From Halobacteriales archaeon YIM A00010 (GTDB lineage Archaea > Halobacteriota > Halobacteria > Halobacteriales > Haloarculaceae), in assembly GCA_025041175.1 (NCBI GenBank), contig JAKCFJ010000003.1:744001-808000 (forward strand): a DNA stretch of 64,000 bases, in the 5' to 3' direction. Below, one piece after another: positions 28,097 through 37,609 of this stretch. A program made the position numbers and the translations under genes. The notes beneath the pieces are model-generated. The model did not search any database and was not told where the DNA came from. It was given only the letters and a program-made list of their open reading frames with translations. Position 1 is the first letter of the stretch, and each line of letters begins with the position of its first letter.

Positions 28097-28437
28097 GTGA
28101 AAACCGTCCTCCACGCAGCTGACGGAAGCGATAATGTCCAAGATGCCGCGATCCGGCACGCAAGTGGTGTTTTTGAAGACGACTCAGTGGAGACCGATGC
28201 TGTCGCGGTAGTCGCGAACGCAGCGGGCATCGAACTCGTTCGGTCTGATTCAGTCCATTCCGAGGATATCACGACACTCTCCGAGAAAAACGTCTGCTTT
28301 ATTTCATAAGAAAAATTAGTGGAGACATCTAGACTGACGCATGATGATATCCTTGATGTTGTCGAGACTGCCCAACCTCTGTCGGCATACTTACCCAACT
28401 ACAGGAAATTGGATATCGGTACATCAAGGTGCATTGA
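28097..28437 (+). pseudogene. DsrE-family sulfur-relay protein, eroded
   Basis: From a GTG at 28097 the frame reads MKTVLHAADGSDNVQDAAIR, then SVETDAVAVVANAAGIELVR, which is typical of haloarchaeal DsrE-like proteins. It hits a stop at 28309, where the conserved cysteine region (about CACRNTL) should follow but is scrambled. The family C-terminus reappears in another frame as SVGILTQLQEIGYRYIKVH, ending at 28437. At least one frameshift and a damaged middle make it a pseudogene. Confidence 0.75.
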
Positions 28438-28511
28438 TACACTCAGATAGCCGCGGTCAGATAGATTGCACGAGAACGTTCTATAAACCTGCCGTATAAC
28501 GCACAAACAGT

Positions 28512-29455
28512 ATGGCTCATACCCCCTTTCCGACCGACCATCCTGCCATCGTCACCTGCGGGCTGCCGTATGCAAACGGTGACCTCCATATCGGGCATCT
28601 CCGGACGTACGTTGGGGGAGATGTTACCGCCCGCGCACTCCAGAAACTTGGTCAGCCAACCGCATTCATCAGCGGCTCCGATATGCATGGAACGCCAATC
28701 GCTGTCAACGCACAAAAAGAGGGCGTCTCTCCCGAGAAGTTCGCTCTCCAATGGCATGAGAAGTACCAGAACACCTTCCTTCGATTCAATATTGAGTTCG
28801 ACAATTACGGTCATACTGATGACGAGACAAATACGGCACTAACTCAAGAACTCGTACGTTCCCTCGACGAACGTGGTCATATCTACGAATCCGAGGTTGA
28901 AGTCGCGTGGGACGCAGATGTAGACCAACCGCTTCCGGATCGATACATCGAGGGCATCTATCCGTACTGTGGAGCGGTGGCTCGAGGTGATGAGTGTGAG
29001 AATTGTGGTCGTCATCTCGAACCGGGTGAACTCGAGGAACCACGCAGCGTTCTCACAGGGAATTCAGCCGAGTATCGGGTTCGCCAACACAAGTTCTTCC
29101 GCCTCTCGGACTTTCAAACCTACCTGCGGAAGTTCATCGACCGTCTCGAAGGGAACCGAAAACGCGCGCAATCAGCCCCGTGAGTGGATCGAAACCGAAC
29201 TCAGAGACTGGGGAATCACTCGTGATCTGGAGTGGGGGGTCACGTACCCCAGGGAAGAGACGGATCTCGTCCTCTATGTTTGGGGCGATGCGCCGATCGA
29301 GTACATCGCCAGCACGAAACAGTATACTGAGCGAGTCGGGACAGACGTCTTCGATTGGACCGACGCGTGGAAACACGGCAACGGTGAGATCGTCCACGTT
29401 ATTGGTCGCGACATCATTCAACACCATACGGTGTTCTGGCCTGCACTGTTACTCG
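28512..29455 (+). pseudogene. metG: Methionyl-tRNA synthetase, N-terminal half with a frameshift
   Basis: From an ATG preceded by a TATA-like CTATAAACC (28481-28489) the protein reads TCGLPYANGDLHIGHLRTYV with the class I HIGH motif, then FISGSDMHGTPIAV and a zinc-knuckle region (CGAVARGDECENCGRH). A frameshift near 29160 interrupts it. In the next frame it continues REWIETELRDWGITRDLEWG to VIGRDIIQHHTVFWPALL. There it stops abruptly at a junction with an unrelated permease fragment, losing the KMSKS loop and the anticodon-binding domain. A complete copy should exist elsewhere for viability. Confidence 0.87.
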
Positions 29456-29995
29456 TTCATCGTGGCGGCCGTTATTGGAACCATCCTCGGAATGGCGATA
29501 CTCCAGGGAGTTCCGACCGCGGTGCTCACGTTCGGGCTCGGCGTGTTCACGTTGGGCTACGTCGCATTCAGCCAGAACAAGGTTCCAATTCCGGGCAAGG
29601 GACACGTGACGTCGAACTACTTCGAGCAACACGCGAACGCCCAACTCGGGATCGGCTTCGGAAGCGGGCTGATATTCGGGGCGAGTAACGTCGGCGTCAC
29701 AGTAGTTGCCTACCTCGATAGCCTCGATCTACAGCGGTCGATCTTCGTTGGCGTCGCCGCGCTGATCTTTCTCGGAATTTCGTCGATTCGCGTCGGCGCG
29801 GCGTGGGTACTCGATCTGTACGGCGCAGGAGCGCTCGTATGGCTGTCGGTTGGAGCGGCCATTGTCGGACTGGTGGGTGTGAAGGGCGGCCAACGGATCC
29901 GCCACCTGCTTCCGGACCGGTACATCGAAGAAGCCATTTTGGTGTTGCTGATCGTCATCGGGATTCGACTCATCCTTGCGGGCGTCGGTCTCTGA
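29456..29995 (+). pseudogene. TauE/SafE-family sulfite/sulfonate exporter, C-terminal fragment
   Basis: Beginning exactly where metG ends, the frame reads FIVAAVIGTILGMAIL and continues as membrane helices with LGIGFGSGLIFGASNVGVTV, LDLQRSIFVGVAALIFLGIS and a last helix ending GIRLILAGVGL. This is the permease pattern of the TauE/SafE (DUF81) family, which exports sulfoacetate, sulfite or similar anions. The first one or two helices and the start are missing. It was fused to metG by deletion. Confidence 0.8.
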
Positions 29996-30092
29996 TGACC
30001 GAATCTCAGGTACGCGGCGACGTGCGACCACCAATTCTGTCGACCACCGGCTGAAGCGAACGCGTTTCTGGTGAGTTCTACGACGGTTACTG

Positions 30093-30515
30093 CTAGTCCA
30101 TCGGATTCCGAATCAGGAGTCCGTGTTGGACCTTCATACAATGGTCTTGGACGACGCTCAACCCCGCCGCTTCCGCGTGTTCCGCGGCGTCATCGTTTCG
30201 GATACCGAGCTGCATCCAGATCGATTTCACATCGTCACGATCCACTGCCTCGTCAACGATATCAGAAACTTCCTCGCTCGGACGGAAGATCTCGACGATA
30301 TCGACGTTTTCATCGACCTCTGAGAGCGAATCGTATGCTGGTCGGTCGAACAGTTCGTCGACGTTTGGATTCACGGGGATAATCTCGTATTCGTGACGTT
30401 GAAGATACGCCGGGACAATGTGAGCGGCCTTTTCGAGCGTCGCTGACGCGCCGACGACCGCAACTCGGGACTGTCCGAGTAGTTCGCGGAGCGTGTCTTC
30501 ATCTTCGATGGGCAT
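30093..30515 (-). CDS. CoA-binding (YccU-like Rossmann) protein
   Basis: The protein has about 140 residues; the ATG at 30515 is chosen, with an alternative ATG at 30524. The CoA-binding domain shows SRVAVVGASATLEKAAHIVP near 16-35, YEIIPVNPNVDELFDRPAYD, VDIVEIFRPSEEV and IWMQLGIRNDDAAEHAEAAG, ending VVQDHCMKVQHG. This is the stand-alone form of the succinyl-CoA synthetase alpha N-terminal fold. Such proteins bind CoA or NAD, often without known catalysis. It sits next to a broken CoA-disulfide reductase, which may be meaningful. Confidence 0.88.
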   Translation of the reverse strand: MPIEDEDTLRELLGQSRVAVVGASATLEKAAHIVPAYLQRHEYEIIPVNPNVDELFDRPAYDSLSEVDENVDIVEIFRPSEEVSDIVDEAVDRDDVKSIWMQLGIRNDDAAEHAEAAGLSVVQDHCMKVQHGLLIRNPMD

Positions 30516-30678
30516 ACCTGCCATACGATAGCGGAGAGAATGGGTCTAGCGCTGCCGACACGGATGGCGAAAACGAGCACGACAAGAGAGCATTCTCAGT
30601 GGAGCATCTCGATGCGATAGTGGATTCATCCGCGTTCGTCGCAGCGGGCTTGAAGAGGTCACCGTACTTGGTGATGGC

Positions 30679-31575
30679 ATGGCAGAGCAATTCGTCGTGA
30701 TCGGCGGTGACGCAGCCGGAATGAGCGCGGCAAGCAAGGCGAAACGCGACACGCCGGATACCGACGTCATCGTCTTCGAGCGTGGTGAGTGGGTCGCCTA
30801 CGGAGCCTGTGGGCTTCCCTATTATATCAAAGGCGACATCGAAGCGTTAGATGATCTCGTATCAGTCACGCCCACGGAGTTCATCAACGAACGTGACATC
30901 GACCTCCGTCTTGAACACGAGGTCACCACTATCGATCCTGAAGCACGAACTGTTAGCGTCGTCGGTCCTGATGGCGAGCAGTTTGAGCAAGCATACGACT
31001 CCCTCCTGATCGCGACCGGCGCACACGCGGTCCGTCCTGATATGCCGGGCACCGATCTCGACGGCGTATTTACGCTCCACAGTATGACTGCTGGCCGAGA
31101 CATTCGCGAGTACGTCACTCGTGCTCGGAGCGAGCGCACGCCAGGATTCCACGACGGCACCAACACGGCAGCACAGACGTATCTCGACACACAGCCACCG
31201 GAGACGGTTGCGCTCGTCGGTGGTGGCTACATTGGCATCGAACTGACTGAAGCGTTCGTCGCCAACGAGCTGACCGTCGAACTTTTCCAACGCGGCTCAC
31301 ATTTGCTGAGCGACTTCGGCGAAGCCGTCGCAAGCGAAGTCGAGTCCCATCTCCGCGAGCACGATGTCGGCGTCCATCTCGATACCGAAGTGACTGGACT
31401 CGTCGGTGACGAAGGGACGGTCACCGCGGTTCGGACAGCGAATGCGGAAATTGACGTTGACATGGTTGTCATCGGAGCAGGCGTTCGCCCGAACGTCGAC
31501 TTAGCACAGAACGCGAATATCGAGCGTGGTCCGACCGGCGCTATTGCAACTGACGAGTACGGACGAACGAGCGTC
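30679..31575 (+). pseudogene. CoA-disulfide reductase / NADH oxidase family flavoprotein, 3' truncated
   Basis: The N-terminal two thirds are well preserved: FVVIGGDAAGMSAASKAKR (FAD), the active-site cysteine in YGACGLPYYIKGDI near Cys44, ALVGGGYIGIELTEAF (NADH site) and VVIGAGVRPNVDLAQNANIE. Homology ends at DEYGRTS (about nt 31575), just before the second FAD motif. From there the frame runs through antisense sequence of another gene and reaches a stop at 31752. The dimerisation domain is lost. Intact relatives reduce CoA disulfide or persulfides. Confidence 0.82.
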
Positions 31576-31576
31576 T

Positions 31577-31733
31577 CGCCGTTCAGCAGCCAGTCGTGCA
31601 GGACGGCACCGCCGTCGCCGAGCGGTTGCTCGACGCTGTCGTTCGCTCCGGCGACGAAGCCGTCGAGCGAGACGGACATGTCCGCGACGACGCGTGGTCC
31701 GTCAGTCCTTCGCTCACCAGGGGTAGCCCCCAT
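31577..31733 (-). pseudogene. N-terminal scrap of a second dihydrofolate-reductase-like (RibD_C) protein
   Basis: Read on the minus strand from an ATG at 31733: VVADMSVSLDGFVAGANDS, then PLGDGGAVLHDWLLNGET. This is the start of RibD_C/DHFR-type proteins in which SLDGF follows the first strand. It ends at the junction with the truncated flavoprotein, about 50 residues in. The two fragments face each other tail-to-tail, so the junction is a deletion or inversion breakpoint. Confidence 0.7.
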
Positions 31734-31746
31734 TACGAGCCTCCCG

Positions 31747-32223
31747 TCATGATTCCAGGTACCCCTCGAGCTTGTCGAGACTCTGACTCCAGCCCTCCTC
31801 CATCCCTTTGAGGTGCTTTTCGGCTTCGGGCGTCGCTTCGAGGACCTCGGCTTCAAGCGTGAGGAGCGTTTCTCCGCCGCGTTCTTCGAAGGTGACGGTC
31901 TGGCGTACCTCGAACTGGTAGTTGCCATCTTCGTCCTCGCCGGCAGCGTCGACGAGCACGAGCCGCTCGGGCTCGTCGACCTCTTCGAACATGCCCTCGC
32001 TCGGGTAGACGTTGCCGTCGGGGCCCTCCATGTCGATGCGGAGTGCACCGCCGGGTCGGACGTCTAGCTCGCAGCGTGGCACAGTGAAGTCCGTCGGACC
32101 CCACCACTGGGCCACCTGCTCGGGGTCCGTCCAGGCCTCCCAGACGCGCTCGCGTGGTGTGTCGAATGTCCGTTCGATCGTAACGTCGAAGTCGTTCGGG
32201 TCGAAGGAGGTCGAGTCCGTCAT
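31747..32223 (-). CDS. SRPBCC (AHSA1-type) protein, third in the operon
   Basis: This 158-residue single-domain START-like protein has the pattern VTIERTFDTPRERVWEAWTD, PEQVAQWWGP, SEGMFEEVDEPERLVLVD and the closing helix MEEGWSQSLDKLEGYLE. AHSA1-like SRPBCC proteins form a hydrophobic pocket and are widely found next to ArsR regulators; ligands are mostly unknown. Its ATG overlaps the stop of the upstream RibD_C gene by four bases, so it is the last gene of a coupled operon. Confidence 0.9.
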   Translation of the reverse strand: MTDSTSFDPNDFDVTIERTFDTPRERVWEAWTDPEQVAQWWGPTDFTVPRCELDVRPGGALRIDMEGPDGNVYPSEGMFEEVDEPERLVLVDAAGEDEDGNYQFEVRQTVTFEERGGETLLTLEAEVLEATPEAEKHLKGMEEGWSQSLDKLEGYLES

Positions 32224-32792
32224 TGATTTCCCTCGCCTTCCTCCACGGGTTCGTAGGTGAGATCGACGACCCCTGAGTCGGTCGTCTCCGTCTCGGCGAG
32301 TTTCAGACCGGTTGGCACGCTCTCGTCCGTTAAGAGATGGGTCCCGCTCCCGTGAACGACGGGATGGACTATGAACCGGTACTCGTCGACGAGACGGTGC
32401 TCCATGAGCGTCTGCAGCAACTCGCCACTCCCGACCAGCAAAATGTCCGCTCCCGACTGCTGTTTCAGCGCGGCGACTTCGTCGACGACGTTCTCCGCGA
32501 TCAGCTCTGCGTTCCACTCGAGATCGTCTTCGTCCAGGGTCGTCGAGACGACGTGCTTGGGGATCCCGTTGATCCAGTCAGCGTACCCCACGTCGTCCGT
32601 CATGGATGGCCAGACAGCAGACAACCCTTGATAGGTCACGCGGCCCAGCAACAGCGCGTCGAACGCAGTGATGTGCTCTTTCGAGTAGCGCGCCATCTCG
32701 TCAGGCCCGTTCCAGAACTGCATTTGCCACTCCGCCTGCTTGTCGAAGATCCCATCGAGTGTGACCTTGTTTTCGACGACGAGTTTCCTCAT
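32220..32792 (-). CDS. RibD_C / dihydrofolate-reductase-like protein
   Basis: This 190-residue protein starts LVVENKVTLDGIFDKQAEWQ and continues ALLLGRVTYQGLSAVWPSM, VVSTTLDEDDLEWNAELI and ILLVGSGELLQTLMEHRLVD. This is the NADPH-binding fold of the RibD C-terminal domain, common as stand-alone DHFR-like reductases. It lies between SRPBCC genes: its start is two bases after the upstream stop and its end overlaps the next start by four bases. The reaction is unknown. In bacteria such genes are often paired with SRPBCC and ArsR genes. Confidence 0.9.
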   Translation of the reverse strand: MRKLVVENKVTLDGIFDKQAEWQMQFWNGPDEMARYSKEHITAFDALLLGRVTYQGLSAVWPSMTDDVGYADWINGIPKHVVSTTLDEDDLEWNAELIAENVVDEVAALKQQSGADILLVGSGELLQTLMEHRLVDEYRFIVHPVVHGSGTHLLTDESVPTGLKLAETETTDSGVVDLTYEPVEEGEGNQ

Positions 32793-32794
32793 GA

Positions 32795-33250
32795 CTACGC
32801 CTCCTCGACGACGTCCGCCAGGTTGTCGAAGGAAATCTCCCAGCCCATCCCAGCGCCACCGACGAAGTCGCCCTCCGGGAGTTGCTCGTGAGTGAGGACG
32901 ACTTCCGTGCCGGCCTCGACGTCAGTGAACTCGACGGTGACGCGGCTGTCGACCTCGGCTTCCGGGAAGTTGACCCACTGATCCGTGTAGACGATCCGTT
33001 CGTTCTCGACGACGTCCTCGAACGCCCCGTCACTACCGAACCATTCCTCGTCCGTGTGGAAGCGAATTGAACGCTCGCCATCGGGCTCGGGCGTGAAGGA
33101 CTCGACCTCGGTCGTAACGTCGCCCGGTGACGGAGCGAACCACGCTTCCAGTTCCTCGGGCTCCGTAAATGCGCGGAATACCCGCTCGCGTGATGCGTCG
33201 AACGTCCGACGGATCGTCAGGCTCGTCTCGCTCGTTTCGAGGTCGCTCAT
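32795..33250 (-). CDS. SRPBCC (AHSA1-type) protein, second in the operon
   Basis: This 151-residue protein has the AHSA1 pattern LTIRRTFDASRERVFRAFTE, PEELEAWFAPSPGD, GAFEDVVENERIVYTDQWVN and a final helix GMGWEISFDNLADVVEEA. It overlaps the preceding SRPBCC gene by four bases (ATGA) and is followed by the RibD_C gene. It is paralogous to the other two SRPBCC proteins of the operon but clearly diverged, so the three probably bind different ligands or form mixed assemblies. Confidence 0.9.
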   Translation of the reverse strand: MSDLETSETSLTIRRTFDASRERVFRAFTEPEELEAWFAPSPGDVTTEVESFTPEPDGERSIRFHTDEEWFGSDGAFEDVVENERIVYTDQWVNFPEAEVDSRVTVEFTDVEAGTEVVLTHEQLPEGDFVGGAGMGWEISFDNLADVVEEA

Positions 33251-33750
33251 TCGGCTTCCTCCACGAGTGCCGCGAGGTTTCCGAGCGAGTCGTTCCAGCC
33301 TTCGTTGGCGTCGCTCGGGGGAATGGCCTCCGGGATGCCCTCCTGTCGGACGGTGATCTCGGTTCCATCTGGCACCGCCTCGAAGGTGGCCGTCACCGTC
33401 ATCTCGCCGGCCATGCTCGGCTCGTCGGTGTCGAACGATTCGGTGTAGACGATCCGCTCACCCGGCGAAAGCTCCCGGTAGGTACCCCCGAAAGAGTGGC
33501 CCTGGTCCGCGAGCGCTTCGGTCTCTCCGGTGAACGTGGCGCGGAACGTCCCGCCCTCCTCGGGCTCCAGGTGGTGGACCTCGGCCGAGAAGCCGGTCGG
33601 GGGTAGCCACTGGGCGAGTTCGTCGGGATCGAGGAACGCCTCGTACACTCGCTCGGGCGATGCTTCGATCACGCGGTTCGCGGTCATGCTTCGTGAGTCA
33701 TTCTGGTCGCTGTTCGTCGTCGGCTCGCTTCCGCTGTTGTCGTCTGTCAT
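33247..33750 (-). CDS. SRPBCC (AHSA1-type) protein, first in the operon
   Basis: The protein has about 167 residues from the ATG at 33750, chosen because it overlaps the ArsR stop by four bases; a longer reading would run into ArsR. After a polar lead of 20 residues comes the fold: MTANRVIEASPERVYEAFLD, PDELAQWLPPTGFSAEV, GGTYRELSPGERIVYTESFD and the terminal helix NEGWNDSLGNLAALVEEAE. As an ArsR partner it resembles the many ArsR-SRPBCC pairs of soil and halophilic microbes. No enzyme activity can be claimed. Confidence 0.9.
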   Translation of the reverse strand: MTDDNSGSEPTTNSDQNDSRSMTANRVIEASPERVYEAFLDPDELAQWLPPTGFSAEVHHLEPEEGGTFRATFTGETEALADQGHSFGGTYRELSPGERIVYTESFDTDEPSMAGEMTVTATFEAVPDGTEITVRQEGIPEAIPPSDANEGWNDSLGNLAALVEEAE

Positions 33751-34085
33751 TGGTCTTCGTTCTCCAGATGGTCGGCCAGCGCGTCGAAGCGGTCCTCCCA
33801 GAGGACGCGGTATCGGGTCAGCCACCCGAACGCCTCGCTCAGTGGCGCGGCATCGAGGTGACATCGTCGAACCCGGCCGTCCTCCTCGACATCGAGGAGG
33901 CCCGCGTCCTCGAGCACGCGCAGGTGCTTCGAGACCGCCGCCAACGTCACGTCGTGGGGGTCGGCCAGCTCGCCGACGCTCTCCGGCCCGTCGGCGAGCT
34001 GTTCGAGGATCTCCCGACGGATCGGGTGGCCCAGCGCTGTGAAGACCGCGTCGAGGTCCAGGTCGTCCGGCTGTTGTTCAACCAT
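33747..34085 (-). CDS. ArsR-family winged-helix repressor
   Basis: This regulator of about 112 residues starts at the ATG at 34085; an upstream start at 34106 lies at the promoter. The helix-turn-helix reads LDAVFTALGHPIRREILEQL, then VGELADPHDVTLAAVSKHLR and VLEDAGLLDVEEDGRVRRCH. No metal-binding cysteine motif (CxC in the alpha-3 helix) is present, so it is not a classical arsenic sensor. It heads the SRPBCC/RibD_C operon and probably represses it. Confidence 0.92.
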   Translation of the reverse strand: MVEQQPDDLDLDAVFTALGHPIRREILEQLADGPESVGELADPHDVTLAAVSKHLRVLEDAGLLDVEEDGRVRRCHLDAAPLSEAFGWLTRYRVLWEDRFDALADHLENEDQ

Positions 34086-34135
34086 CCGGTTAAGCGTACA
34101 GTCCACTTAATATTAAACCTATTGGTTAAACGAAT
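34086..34135 (-). promoter_or_regulatory. Promoter and possible ArsR operator of the SRPBCC operon
   Basis: On the minus strand the sequence GTTTAACCAATAGGTTTAA holds an imperfect inverted repeat (TTAACC / GGTTTAA) followed by TAATATTAAG, an A/T-rich TATA-like box about 30 bases before the ATG at 34085. The arrangement suits autoregulation by the ArsR protein. Binding is inferred. Confidence 0.5.
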
Positions 34136-34687
34136 CGGGCCGTCGTTGCACTCGATATCCCTAACGGCATCCACCCACCAAAACAGCCACAGAGAGTCCT
34201 TCGACGTTGTTTCGCGGTCGAATCGAGCAAACCAAAAACGACGGTATTCGACCGAGCGGTGCCTCACTGACGAAAATCAGGACGGTCTCGACATCTGGGA
34301 ACGACGGTGAGTCGTCGGAACCGAAATTGATTTCTGGAGCAAAAACGAGTTTTACGATGAATGGTAACGGAGCAGCGATCGATGGCGGTCGTCCACGGCC
34401 GGGAGTCCCATCTCTCCGTTTCCGGTCACCCGACCGTCACCGCTGTTTCCGTGCGCGCGGCTGCGGCACCTGCGTGAGCAGGTGCACTACTTTCTCATTC
34501 GCTGGTTGTCGGCAATCCCTCATCGCTAGTCCAGACGTTCCGAACGACGGACGGAATCACCAACAGATGTCCCACAGAGCAACAGACAGTACGACACGCT
34601 ACACGAATCGAATCGAACGAATAGCCACCGCTAACTTCCTGAAACGGAAGCCAAAGCGGAAACGCACCAGACTCTGAGGCCGCCATC
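34136..34687. other. Intergenic stretch of about 550 bases
   Basis: An open frame exists here on the plus strand (34207-34677), but its composition is arginine/serine-rich, without family features, and unlike an acidic haloarchaeal protein. I do not call it. A perfect hairpin, GCACCTGC (34466-34473) with GCAGGTGC (34478-34485), is present. Confidence 0.4.
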
Positions 34688-37447
34688 ATGAACTCATCTA
34701 ACCGACTGACGGAAGAATATCGCCTCGAGTATTTCGAGAACAACGACTTCGTTCGCCGGAAGTGTCCCTCGTGTGGGGATCACTTCTGGACCCGTGACGA
34801 GACGAGGGAAACCTGCGGGGAGCCCCCGTGCGCGGACTACGCGTTCCTCGACGATCCAGGCTTCGATGAGGCGTACACCCTGAAGGAGATGCGCGAGACG
34901 TTGCTCTCCTTCTTCGAGGAGCGTGGTCACGACCGCATCGACCCCTATCCGGTCGCAGCCAACCGCTGGCGCGACGACGTGCTCCTCACCCAAGCGTCAA
35001 TCTACGGCTTCCAGCCCCACGTCACCTCCGGTGCGTCTCCGCCACCGGCGAACCCGCTCGTGGTGTCCCAGCCCTGCATCCGGATGGTCGATGTCGACAA
35101 CGTGGGCAAGACCGGTCGCCACATGACGGCCTTCGAGATGCTGGGCCACCACGTGTTCAATGCCAGCGAGGACGCGGAATATGCCTACAGAGGTGAGGTC
35201 TACTGGAAGGAGGAGTGCGTCGAGCACTGCGAACAGTTGCTCGCGACGCTCGGCGCCGACCTCGACGACGTCACGTACATCGAAGACGTCTGGGTGGGCG
35301 GCGGAAACGCCGGCCCCTCCATCGAGGTGATCTACCGGGGACTTGAACTCGCGACCCTCGTGTTCATGCAGCTCGAACTCGACCCCGACGGCGAGTACGA
35401 ACTGAAGGACGGCAACACGTACGCGAAGATGGACCGCCGGGTGATCGACCCGGGCTACGGTGTCGAGCGGCTGGTCTGGATGAGCCAGGGGACGCCCACC
35501 GTCTACGAAGCGATCTATCCCGAAACGATCGAATCGCTGAAGACCGACGCCGGGATCGAGCACACGCCCCAGGAGGCCGAACTCGTCCACCGGGCGGAAA
35601 CGCTTGCAGGGTACATGGACTTGGACAAAGCGGACGACGTCGACGCCGCTCGCGACAGCATCGCCCGGGATCTCGACGTTTCGCCGGACCGCCTCGCCGA
35701 CCTCCTGGAACCCCTCGAGAACATATATGCCCTCGCGGACCACTCTCGAGCGCTCGCGTACATGCTCGGCGACGGGATCGTCCCTTCGAACGTCGGGACC
35801 GGCTACCTCGCGCGGATGGTACTCCGGCGTGCTCTGCGCCTCCATGAGAACCTCCGGATCGAGACGCCGCTGACTGATCTCATCGACGCACAGGCCGAAC
35901 GACTTGGCTACGAGAACCGCGAGACGATCCACGAGATGGTGCGTTCGGAGGTCGAACAGTACGCTGAGACCGTGGAGCGAGGGAGCCGGAAAGTACGGCA
36001 CTTGTCGCGCACGCGGGCTGACGAAGACGATCCCATTCAGCCCGCAGACCTCGTAGAACTCTACGATTCTCACGGGATCCAACCCGAAACGGTCGAGGAG
36101 ATCGCGTCGGGGTTCGACGTCTCCGTGAACCGCCCGGACGACTTCCTCCGACTCGTCGCCGAGCGACACGAGGAGGGTCGAACTGTCGACGGCGACCCGT
36201 CGGTTTCGACTGACGAGCTCGTCGACCTGGCCGAAACCGACCGCCTCTACTACGACGACCCGGAGGCGACGACCTTCGAGGCGAGCGTCCTCGACGTCTT
36301 CGGGCACGAGGACGGATACGACGTCGTCCTCGACCGGACCGTGTTCTATCCCGAGGGCGGGGGCCAGCCCGCCGACCGGGGGACCCTCTCGACGGACAAG
36401 GTCACGACCGAGGTTGTAGACGTCCAGTCGCGCGAGGGGGTCGTCGTTCACCGGACCGACACCGAACTCGGTGTGGGTGAAACGGTCCACGGACGGATCG
36501 ACGCCGACCGCCGCGAACGGCTCCGCCAGCACCATACCGCGACCCACGTGATTGGCCACGCCGCTCGGGCAGTACTCGGCAATCACGTCCGCCAGGCGGG
36601 TGCACAGAAAGGGACAACCTCGTCGCGCATTGATGTTCGGCACTACGAACGGCTCACCCGTGAACAGGTAAAGCGAATCGAACGTCGCGCCAACGACATC
36701 GTTACAGAGAACACCACCGTCCAGCAGGAGTGGTCCGACCGCCACGTGGCCGAGGCCGAGCACGGCTTCGACATCTACCAGGGCGGGTTCCCAACGGGCG
36801 AGACGATCCGACTCCTTCACGTGGACGAAGACGTCCAGGCCTGCGCGGGGACGCACGTCGCGCGAACCGGTGATATTGGCACCATCAAGATCCTGAACAC
36901 AGAACGCGTTCAGGACGGCGTCGAACGGATTACCTTTGCAGCGGGCACGGCGGCCATCGAGCACATCCAGACGAGCGAAGATTCACTCCTGACCACGGCA
37001 GCAACCTTTGATGTCGCTCCGTCGGCGGTTCCCGCGACCGCCGAGCGGTTCTTCATGGAGTGGAAGGAGCGGGGAAAGCAGATCGAGGACCTGAAGGACC
37101 ACCTCGCGAAGACACGGGCCGTCGGTGAGGATGGCACCGAGGTGGATGTAGCCGGTCGTACCGCCGTGGTCCGTCGGCTCGACGTCGACATGGAGTCACT
37201 GCAAGCGACCGCCAACGCCCTCGTAGACGAAGGCAAACTCGCGGTCCTCGGGAGCGGAACCGACGGGGCACAGTTCGTCGTTGCGGTACCGGACGGTGTG
37301 AACGTTGACGCGGGCGCGGTCGTCGAGGAACTGGCCGCCACCGTCGGCGGCGGTGGCGGCGGCCCTCCAGACTTCGCCCAGGGTGGCGGTCCTGCCGTCG
37401 GAAAGCTCGACGAGGCCCTAACTCAGGCAGTAAACAGTCTGCGGTGA
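34688..37447 (+). CDS. alaS: Alanyl-tRNA synthetase, archaeal type
   Basis: This full-length protein of 919 residues matches archaeal AlaRS. The N-terminus carries the archaeal zinc-binding lead (CPSCGDHFW). The class II aminoacylation core includes [20 protein letters not shown] near 131-150 and [17 protein letters not shown] near 250. The editing domain has the zinc ligands HHTATH near 614 and CAGTH near 719. The end has the glycine-rich [15 protein letters not shown]. It charges tRNA-Ala and clears mischarged Ser or Gly. The start at 34688 gives [16 protein letters not shown], the expected beginning. Confidence 0.96.
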   Translation: MNSSNRLTEEYRLEYFENNDFVRRKCPSCGDHFWTRDETRETCGEPPCADYAFLDDPGFDEAYTLKEMRETLLSFFEERGHDRIDPYPVAANRWRDDVLLTQASIYGFQPHVTSGASPPPANPLVVSQPCIRMVDVDNVGKTGRHMTAFEMLGHHVFNASEDAEYAYRGEVYWKEECVEHCEQLLATLGADLDDVTYIEDVWVGGGNAGPSIEVIYRGLELATLVFMQLELDPDGEYELKDGNTYAKMDRRVIDPGYGVERLVWMSQGTPTVYEAIYPETIESLKTDAGIEHTPQEAELVHRAETLAGYMDLDKADDVDAARDSIARDLDVSPDRLADLLEPLENIYALADHSRALAYMLGDGIVPSNVGTGYLARMVLRRALRLHENLRIETPLTDLIDAQAERLGYENRETIHEMVRSEVEQYAETVERGSRKVRHLSRTRADEDDPIQPADLVELYDSHGIQPETVEEIASGFDVSVNRPDDFLRLVAERHEEGRTVDGDPSVSTDELVDLAETDRLYYDDPEATTFEASVLDVFGHEDGYDVVLDRTVFYPEGGGQPADRGTLSTDKVTTEVVDVQSREGVVVHRTDTELGVGETVHGRIDADRRERLRQHHTATHVIGHAARAVLGNHVRQAGAQKGTTSSRIDVRHYERLTREQVKRIERRANDIVTENTTVQQEWSDRHVAEAEHGFDIYQGGFPTGETIRLLHVDEDVQACAGTHVARTGDIGTIKILNTERVQDGVERITFAAGTAAIEHIQTSEDSLLTTAATFDVAPSAVPATAERFFMEWKERGKQIEDLKDHLAKTRAVGEDGTEVDVAGRTAVVRRLDVDMESLQATANALVDEGKLAVLGSGTDGAQFVVAVPDGVNVDAGAVVEELAATVGGGGGGPPDFAQGGGPAVGKLDEALTQAVNSLR

Positions 37448-37609
37448 GCGGAAGCCGGGCAGCAGCCTGCTACTATCTGCTGATTGCAGCTTTTTCGTTG
37501 GCCGTCTATGAGATTTCGAGAAGGGGGCTGTACGATGTCGGCTTGACGAGTTCGGGGCTTTACGTCTCCCAGCTCAGCGTCACGACGTATCGCGATGCTC
37601 ATTTCGTCG

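Noticed and set aside
34466-34485. Hairpin GCACCTGC/GCAGGTGC as a terminator
   Set aside because: No T-run follows, and neither neighbouring gene ends here. It may be chance or a small element end.
34207-34677. A 156-codon open frame before alaS
   Set aside because: Arginine- and serine-rich, basic, no family similarity and no promoter or start context, unlike acidic haloarchaeal proteins.
34997-36964. A 655-codon open frame on the minus strand opposite alaS
   Set aside because: It is a codon-bias shadow of the alanyl-tRNA synthetase gene. It is rich in Val/Arg/Asp runs without any domain, while the plus strand carries a complete AlaRS.
37341-37425. Glycine-rich GGC repeats at the end of alaS as a possible repeat array
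   Set aside because: They encode the known glycine-rich C-terminal segment of AlaRS.
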